Source: Alphaproteobacteria bacterium HT1-32 (GTDB taxonomy: Bacteria > Pseudomonadota > Alphaproteobacteria > Rhodospirillales > HT1-32). Taken from it: 64,000 bases of DNA. The notes beneath the pieces are model-generated. The model made no database searches, was not told the origin of the DNA, and saw nothing but the letters and a program-made list of their open reading frames with translations. Made by a program: the position numbers and the translations under genes. This document shows positions 59,202 to 64,000 of this stretch, in pieces (the stretch's first letter is position 1; each line of letters begins with the position of its first letter). The stretch lies in assembly GCA_009649675.1 (NCBI GenBank), contig WJPL01000003.1, forward strand, positions 648,808 through 712,807. The letters are read 5' to 3'.

Positions 59202-60218
59202 TCATCCGCGATAGCGCACTACCTTCTGATCGATTGCGCCGAAAATCGATGTACCGTCGATATCCAGCATCTCGATACGGATCGTGTCGCCGAACTGCAT
59301 GAACGGGGTGGTCGGCTTGCCGTTATTGATGGTCTCGTACATGCGCAGTTCAGCAATACAGGAATAACCGACACCACCGTCTTCAATGGCCGAGCCATAG
59401 CGGGTGTTCTGTTTATTCGAAACGGTTCCCGAACCGATGATGGTGCCTGCTCCCAGGGGGCGGGTTTTCGCCGCATGACTGATCAGCCTCGGGAAGTTGA
59501 AAGTCATATCAACACCCGCCTGCGGCTTGCCGAACGGCTTGCCGTTGAGTTCCGACAGAAGCGGAAGGTGAAGCTTGCCACCCAGCCATGAGGCCCCCAG
59601 TTCATCTCTGGTTACGGCAACCGGTGAGAAGGCGGATGACGGTTTGGACTGAAAGAAACCAAATCCCTTTTCCAGTTCCGCCGGGATCAGGTTTCGCAGA
59701 CTGACATCATTCACCAGCATCAGCAGCTTGATATGCGCTCCCGCCAGTTCCGGTGCGAGCCCCATCGGAACATCATCTGTAATCACTGCGATCTCTGACT
59801 CGAAATCAATGCCCCAGGCTTCGTCTTCCATTTCGATATCGTCACGCGGTCCGATAAAGCTGTCGGAGCCGCCCTGATACATCAGAGGGTCTTCGTAAAA
59901 ACTGGCCGGCACTTCCGCATTCCGGGCTTTGCGCACCAGTTCCACATGATTGACGTAGGCACTGCCATCCGCCCACTGATAGGCACGCGGCAGAGGAGAT
60001 GCCAGTGCACTCATGGCAAGATCAAAGGCATCCTTTTCAGTGCCTTCATTCAAACCGTCATAAATGCGTTCCAACTGAGGCGCGACATCATACCAGTTCT
60101 GCACGGCAAACTGCATTGTGGGGGCAACAGAGTCTGCCCGGACTGCCTTTGACAGATCACGGCTGACAACGATCAGCGTACCATCCCGGCCGCCTTCCTT
60201 CAGGGTCGCAAGCTTCAC
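59202..60218 (-). CDS. Fumarylacetoacetate hydrolase family protein
   Basis: The protein has 338 residues. It carries the FAA-hydrolase domain: FESEIAVITDDV, IKLLMLVNDVSLRNLIP, KPSSAFSPVAVTRDELG, GAGTIIGSGTVSNKQ. It probably splits fumarylacetoacetate to fumarate and acetoacetate, the last step of tyrosine catabolism. The GTG at 60218 follows AAGGAGAATACGGA and overlaps the hmgA stop (GTGA), so it is translated by coupling. An ATG 15 codons upstream is rejected because it lies within hmgA. Confidence 0.9.
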   Translation of the reverse strand: MKLATLKEGGRDGTLIVVSRDLSKAVRADSVAPTMQFAVQNWYDVAPQLERIYDGLNEGTEKDAFDLAMSALASPLPRAYQWADGSAYVNHVELVRKARNAEVPASFYEDPLMYQGGSDSFIGPRDDIEMEDEAWGIDFESEIAVITDDVPMGLAPELAGAHIKLLMLVNDVSLRNLIPAELEKGFGFFQSKPSSAFSPVAVTRDELGASWLGGKLHLPLLSELNGKPFGKPQAGVDMTFNFPRLISHAAKTRPLGAGTIIGSGTVSNKQNTRYGSAIEDGGVGYSCIAELRMYETINNGKPTTPFMQFGDTIRIEMLDIDGTSIFGAIDQKVVRYRG

Positions 60219-61363
60219 TCCGTATTCTCCTTCACACGCCAGGAATCCACATAACCATCCCACTCAACCCCGTCTGGTATTGCACCAATATCCAGCGGGT
60301 CACGGGTATCCACCATCACCGCATATTCATCTGTCGCCGGCTTACGGGGCGTAAACGCAGCCTCCAGCGCTTTCGGATGCGGCCCGTGCGTGAATCCGCA
60401 GGGATGAAATGTCACCATTCCCACCTCGATATTGTCGCGGCTGAAAAAGTCACCGGCGTGATAGAACAGAACTTCATCAAAATCATCATTGTTATGATAA
60501 AATGGGACTTTCAGCGCCTCCGGGTCACTTTCAAAAGGCCGCGGCGTAAAGGTACAGACGACGAACCGGTCGGCCACAAAGGTGGAATGAACTGACGGCG
60601 GAACATGATAGCGATGGCTCATGACCGGCCGAATATCGCGCAGATTCAGCCGGACAGCCGCAAGATCACCTTTCCAGCCAACAATATCCAGCGGGTTGTA
60701 GGGATAGCTGACCGTGCTGATGACGTTCCGCCGCTTGATCCGCACCTGCCAGACTCCACCCGGTCCGGTCTGGGTTTTCTGGTTCTCGAAGTGTTCATTG
60801 ATGAGCGGCGTGTCCAGCACCGCAGGGTCGAAAATTGCATGTGGCCCAAGCACGCCTTTATCCGGCAGTTTGTAGGATCCGTTAGTTGCCTCGATCATCA
60901 GGGCCGTGACCTGGCTTGTGGTTTCAATGCGCCACATCGTACCCCGCGGCAGCAACAGATAATCCCCGGCTTCAAAAGACAGGTGACCAAAGTCACAGAA
61001 CAGATCCCCCGCCCCCTGATGAATGAACAGCAGATCATCGCCATCGCCATTGCGGACCAGGTGATCCATTTTCGCCGGGGCACGCCAGAACCGCATCTGA
61101 ACGGAAGCATTGTGCAGGATGGTTGTTGCCCCCCAGGGGCTGGCCTGCGTCGCGCTGATCCGGTTCAGGTCAAATGCGCGGGGACGAAGGGGACCTTCCC
61201 AGTCAACCCAGCCCGTAGGCGGATGGGCGTGATAGAAATGAGTGGCCGGACCGAAGAAGCCCTCCTTCCCCATTTCGCGCTCATAAGTGCCTTTCGGCAA
61301 AGCCACATGCGCCTGCCGGGCAGCCAGTCCGGAGCTACGCGGAAAAGAGATATTGTGCTTCAT
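60215..61363 (-). CDS. hmgA: Homogentisate 1,2-dioxygenase
   Basis: The protein has 382 residues, the shorter bacterial form. Iron ligands are predicted in FYHNNDDFDEVLFYHAG (His and Glu) and FHPCGFTHGPHPKALE (His). The start MKHNISFPRSSG and YHAHPPTGWVDWEGPLRPRA-type text are typical. It opens the homogentisate ring to maleylacetoacetate. The ATG at 61363 has a GGGAG site; a start 28 codons upstream is rejected since it would cover the promoter. Confidence 0.9.
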   Translation of the reverse strand: MKHNISFPRSSGLAARQAHVALPKGTYEREMGKEGFFGPATHFYHAHPPTGWVDWEGPLRPRAFDLNRISATQASPWGATTILHNASVQMRFWRAPAKMDHLVRNGDGDDLLFIHQGAGDLFCDFGHLSFEAGDYLLLPRGTMWRIETTSQVTALMIEATNGSYKLPDKGVLGPHAIFDPAVLDTPLINEHFENQKTQTGPGGVWQVRIKRRNVISTVSYPYNPLDIVGWKGDLAAVRLNLRDIRPVMSHRYHVPPSVHSTFVADRFVVCTFTPRPFESDPEALKVPFYHNNDDFDEVLFYHAGDFFSRDNIEVGMVTFHPCGFTHGPHPKALEAAFTPRKPATDEYAVMVDTRDPLDIGAIPDGVEWDGYVDSWRVKENTE

Positions 61364-61400
61364 GTTCCACTCCCTGAGATGCGCCTTGACGGGTGATCTG

Positions 61401-61428
61401 AAATTAGTTTCATATGAAACTAAGTCAA
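61401..61428 (-). promoter_or_regulatory. hmgA promoter with embedded MarR-type operator
   Basis: The minus strand shows TTGACT (61423-61428), a 16-base spacer and TAATTT (61401-61406). The perfect 20-bp palindrome TTAGTTTCATATGAAACTAA (61404-61423) fills the spacer. A divergent TTGACG-N18-TCATAT for the marR gene overlaps the same palindrome. One bound dimer would block both promoters. Confidence 0.7.
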
Positions 61429-61446
61429 GAATGATCGGGTGCTGCA

Positions 61447-61932
61447 ATGGGTAGAAAATGCACAGACAGTGATAGCGGACAGGCTGAACTGCGGCTTGAG
61501 GAATTTCTGCCCTACCGCCTGTCGATTCTGGCCGGCCGGGTTTCTGTATCGTTTGCCGGTATCTACAAGCAGCGTTTCGGCATTTCGATACCCCAATGGC
61601 GCGTGCTTGCGAATCTGGGGCAATTTGCTCCGCTGTCAGCCGCTGAACTGGCCCGGCACAGCTCTATGGACAAGGTTCAGATCAGCCGGACAATCTCAAA
61701 AATGGCCCGGGCCGGGCTGATCACCCGACAGACAGACCCTGACGACAATCGCGCTCTGATTCTCAGCCTGAGTGACAGAGGGCAGGCGTTGCTTGCACAA
61801 ATCATCCCGCTGGCACTGGCCTGGGAGGCAGAGCTTCTCTCGGATCTGGACGAACAGGAAATCGCTTTGCTGGATAACCTGCTGAATCGCCTTGGAAACA
61901 AGGTTGACCGGCTGTCCGCTACAGCAGATTAA
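61447..61932 (+). CDS. MarR family transcriptional regulator (likely hmg/mai regulator)
   Basis: The protein has 161 residues. The winged HTH is visible as SAAELARHSSMDKVQISRTISKMARAGLITRQTDPDDNRALI in the standard order, with the wing DPDDNR. It is divergent from hmgA and precedes maiA by 52 bases. The operator-like palindrome between the promoters fits autorepression and repression of hmgA. The inducer is probably homogentisate, by analogy with other such regulators. Confidence 0.88.
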   Translation: MGRKCTDSDSGQAELRLEEFLPYRLSILAGRVSVSFAGIYKQRFGISIPQWRVLANLGQFAPLSAAELARHSSMDKVQISRTISKMARAGLITRQTDPDDNRALILSLSDRGQALLAQIIPLALAWEAELLSDLDEQEIALLDNLLNRLGNKVDRLSATAD

Positions 61933-61984
61933 CGTTATAAAATACCCTCACACCGGCCCGGGACTACAAAGGGAGAGACAGCAC

Positions 61985-62629
61985 ATGAAGCATTACGGTT
62001 ATTTCCGAAGTTCTGCCGCCTATCGCGTCAGAATCGCTCTGGCCCTCAAAGAACTACCGCACGACTTTATCAGCGTGCATCTGAAAAAAGACGGCGGACA
62101 GCATCAGAAGCCGGATTATCTCAGCCTCAACCCGCAGGGTCTGGTGCCGACACTGATAACCGACGACGGGGCTGCACTTACACAATCGCTGGCGATCATT
62201 GAATATCTTGATGAAGTTCACCCAACGCCTGCATTTCTGCCATCTGACCCGCTCGGGCGGGCCAAGGTTCGCGCCATCGCACAGGCGATTGCCTGCGATA
62301 TTCACCCCGTCAACAATCTGCGTATTCTCGACTACATCACCGGCCCTCTGGGCGGCAGCAAGGAAGATATGCTGATCTGGTACAAACACTGGATCAATGA
62401 AGGCTTCAGGGGATTGGAAGGGCTGTTGCAGGCTTCTTCTCATGGCAAATTCTGCTATGGCGACACACCCGGTCTGGCCGATATCTGTCTGGTCCCGCAG
62501 GTGTTCAATGCCCAGCGTTTCAATTGCGACCTCTCCGCCTTCCCGCGATCTGTCGAGATTGCCAGCCGTTGCAACGAAATGCCTGCCTTCGCGAATGCTG
62601 CGCCCGGCAAACAGCCGGATGCAGAATAG
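61985..62629 (+). CDS. maiA: Maleylacetoacetate isomerase
   Basis: The protein has 214 residues. It has the zeta-class glutathione transferase fold: YGYFRSSAAYRVRIALALKEL with the catalytic SS pair, NPQGLVPTLITDDGAALTQSLAIIEYLDE and the late YGDTPGLADICLVPQVFNAQRF. It isomerises maleylacetoacetate to fumarylacetoacetate with glutathione. The ATG at 61985 follows AAAGGGAGAG. Placed between hmgA/fah and the marR gene, it completes the lower tyrosine pathway. Confidence 0.92.
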   Translation: MKHYGYFRSSAAYRVRIALALKELPHDFISVHLKKDGGQHQKPDYLSLNPQGLVPTLITDDGAALTQSLAIIEYLDEVHPTPAFLPSDPLGRAKVRAIAQAIACDIHPVNNLRILDYITGPLGGSKEDMLIWYKHWINEGFRGLEGLLQASSHGKFCYGDTPGLADICLVPQVFNAQRFNCDLSAFPRSVEIASRCNEMPAFANAAPGKQPDAE

Positions 62630-62702
62630 ACCGGTCAGGAAGGGGCGACGGCATTTGCCGTTTTCGCTATACTGACCAAAGAACCACTGAAAGCCGATTG
62701 CC

Positions 62703-63503
62703 ATGCCTGCACCTGAAATCCTGCCTGATGCCCCGCTATTGCTGCGTGAGGATGACGGCCCCGTTGCCCGCCTCACCCTCAACCGCCCGGACCAGTTCAA
62801 TGCATTGTCAGAGGAAATGCTGGATGCCCTGCAACTGACACTGGACGAAATTGCAGAGACACCGGCAATCCGTCTGGTCACCATCGGCGCCCGTGGCAAG
62901 GCGTTCTGCGCCGGACATGACCTGAAGCAGATGCGCGCCCGGCCGGACCAGCATTATTACGAATGGCTGTTCCGGAAATGCAGCCGGATGATGCTGACCA
63001 TGATGCGCCTGCCACAACCGGTCATTGCCCGGGTGCAGGGCATCGCCACTGCCGCCGGGTGTCAGCTGGTTGCCAATTGCGACCTTGCCGTCGCCAGCGA
63101 GGACGCGCGATTTGCCACCTCCGGTATTGGCGTCGGGCTGTTCTGCTTTACACCCGGCGTTGCCCTGTCCCGCAATGTCAGCCGCAAAGATGCCTTCGAG
63201 ATGCTGTTTACCGGTGATTTTATTGATGCGCCGAGGGCAAAATCCATGGGGCTGGTCAACCGTGTGGTCTTGCCGGAAGCACTGGATAAAGCCGTTGACG
63301 CACTGGCCGCTCCCATCCTGTCAAAATCAGCAGCTGCGGTCGCCGCCGGCAAACGCGCCTATTACCGACAGCTTGAAATGGGTGTCGATGCGGCCTACGC
63401 CTTCACCGCAGAAGAAATGGCCCGGAACATGATGTGCGCCGATGCCAGCGAGGGCATTGATGCTTTCCTGCAAAAGCGTAAACCGGAGTGGACGCACAAA
63501 TAA
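62703..63503 (+). CDS. Enoyl-CoA hydratase/isomerase family protein
   Basis: The protein has 266 residues. The crotonase core is visible as TIGARGKAFCAGHDLKQM and ARVQGIATAAGCQLVANCDLAVASEDARFATSGI in its order. The second oxyanion-hole region is intact. Specificity is unknown; it resembles ECHDC3-type proteins. It lies 73 bases after maiA on the same strand but has no clear role in the tyrosine pathway. Confidence 0.88.
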   Translation: MPAPEILPDAPLLLREDDGPVARLTLNRPDQFNALSEEMLDALQLTLDEIAETPAIRLVTIGARGKAFCAGHDLKQMRARPDQHYYEWLFRKCSRMMLTMMRLPQPVIARVQGIATAAGCQLVANCDLAVASEDARFATSGIGVGLFCFTPGVALSRNVSRKDAFEMLFTGDFIDAPRAKSMGLVNRVVLPEALDKAVDALAAPILSKSAAAVAAGKRAYYRQLEMGVDAAYAFTAEEMARNMMCADASEGIDAFLQKRKPEWTHK

Positions 63504-63563
63504 TCCGCCATTTCTTCCGGTTTTGAGATGCATCAATGCAAAACTCCGTCGCTCGCCTGACTA

Positions 63564-63594
63564 TCTGCGGGAACGCTGATGTTCCCCACAGATG
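63564..63594. other. Hairpin upstream of the universal stress gene
   Basis: GGGAAC and GTTCCC pair with outer ATCTG/CAGAT arms around GCTGAT. It ends about ten bases before the start codon and overlaps the ribosome-site region (GATGGAGG). It could affect translation or be a terminator for the preceding gene. Confidence 0.35.
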
Positions 63595-63603
63595 GAGGCT
63601 GCA

Positions 63604-64000
63604 ATGTTTGATACCATTATCGTCCCGATTGATCTGAGCCAGGCAGAAGTTGCCCCGCAGATGATTAAACTTGCGAAGGCTCTTTCCAAACCCGGCGCGA
63701 AGCTGATCCTGTGCAATGTGCTCTGGAATATTCCGGAATATGTCGCGATCGAACTGCCGGAAAATCTGGGCAAGGAGGCCCGTGCAAAGGCTGAGGCGAA
63801 GCTCTCTGCGATTGCCACCCAGTCCGGAATCAGTGCGGATATCGTTGTGGCAAGCGGGCAGCCCGCAAATGAAATCATCAGGCTCGCAGAAAAACGCAAT
63901 GCCGGCCTGATTATTGTCGCGTCCCACAAACCGGGACTTCAGGACTTTTTCATCGGTTCAACCGCATCGCGGATTGTCAGCCATGCAAAGTGTAATGTGC
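63604..64000 (+). CDS. Universal stress protein (UspA family), cut by window edge
   Basis: The visible 132 codons read FDTIIVPIDLSQAEVAPQMIKLAKAL at the start and IRLAEKRNAGLIIVASHKPGLQDFFIGSTASRIVSHAKCNV at the end. The G-x2-G-x9-G-type nucleotide loop is partly replaced (SHKPGLQDFFIGSTAS). Such proteins bind ATP or AMP and act in stress survival. Only a few C-terminal residues should be missing. Confidence 0.93.
   Translation, partial: MFDTIIVPIDLSQAEVAPQMIKLAKALSKPGAKLILCNVLWNIPEYVAIELPENLGKEARAKAEAKLSAIATQSGISADIVVASGQPANEIIRLAEKRNAGLIIVASHKPGLQDFFIGSTASRIVSHAKCNV

Noticed and set aside
1-64000. CRISPR arrays, prophage, insertion sequences, plasmid or integron signs
   Set aside because: No spaced direct repeats, transposase, integrase or phage structural genes were found, and tRNA genes show no attachment-site duplications.

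Overview
The window is chromosomal DNA from an alphaproteobacterium, most likely a free-living, probably marine heterotroph of the Rhodospirillales/Rhodobacterales type. This rests on the gene content: a 41-residue alphaproteobacterial form of ribosomal protein L36, a cysG-DUF2849-cysI-DUF934 sulfite reduction operon, an FlbT homologue, DUF1194, DUF1244 and DUF922 proteins, and a GSCFA protein. No rRNA operon, CRISPR array, prophage or insertion sequence is visible. Gene density is high and codon use looks even throughout.

Layout. 1-2,137: the 5' end of tuf with upstream tRNA-Tyr and tRNA-Gly in one transcription unit, then divergent rlmB and a phytanoyl-CoA-dioxygenase-like gene. 2,152-10,287: two secreted proteins, a GSCFA protein, DUF1244, a YbdK-type carboxylate-amine ligase coupled to an N-formylglutamate amidohydrolase, pyruvate kinase and a TPR protein. 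10,340-14,579: glycolate oxidase glcD-glcE-glcF and rpmJ with clear promoter and terminator. 14,671-22,889: a methyltransferase, a DMT exporter, a TPR/radical SAM/SPASM fusion, a 202-residue unknown that carries a CNF1/BLF1-like deamidase signature, an enolase-superfamily dehydratase, a FemAB/GNAT protein and a DUF1185 protein. 23,102-30,189: a lone RND permease, a secreted beta-propeller protein, tRNA-Val, a secreted HExxH protein and an isolated FlbT.

30,357-38,363 is the most distinctive region: a compact seven-gene corrinoid C1 module. It encodes a corrinoid carrier, a DUF1638 protein, a methyltetrahydrofolate:corrinoid methyltransferase, a RamA-like 2Fe-2S/ASKHA reactivase, a methylenetetrahydrofolate reductase homologue, a non-pyrrolysine MttB-family methyltransferase and a GlxA-type AraC regulator. 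Together they would demethylate a quaternary amine such as a betaine and pass the methyl group to tetrahydrofolate. DUF1638 and the arginine-rich tails on three of the proteins are unexplained.

38,403-47,608: a beta-decarboxylating dehydrogenase, a chemoreceptor, a 2-hydroxyacid dehydrogenase, DUF427, an Lrp regulator with phased candidate sites before a class III aminotransferase, and an agmatinase/carbamoylase pair preceded by a 53-residue membrane peptide. 47,781-51,678: siroheme synthesis and sulfite reduction. 51,795-56,291: a complete polyamine-type ABC transporter. 56,527-64,000: a second DUF1194, an amidase, DUF1330, the lower tyrosine (homogentisate) pathway hmgA-fah and maiA around a MarR gene whose probable operator lies inside the hmgA promoter, an enoyl-CoA hydratase and the start of a universal stress protein.

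All functional calls come from reading translated sequence against remembered family features. No database search was run.
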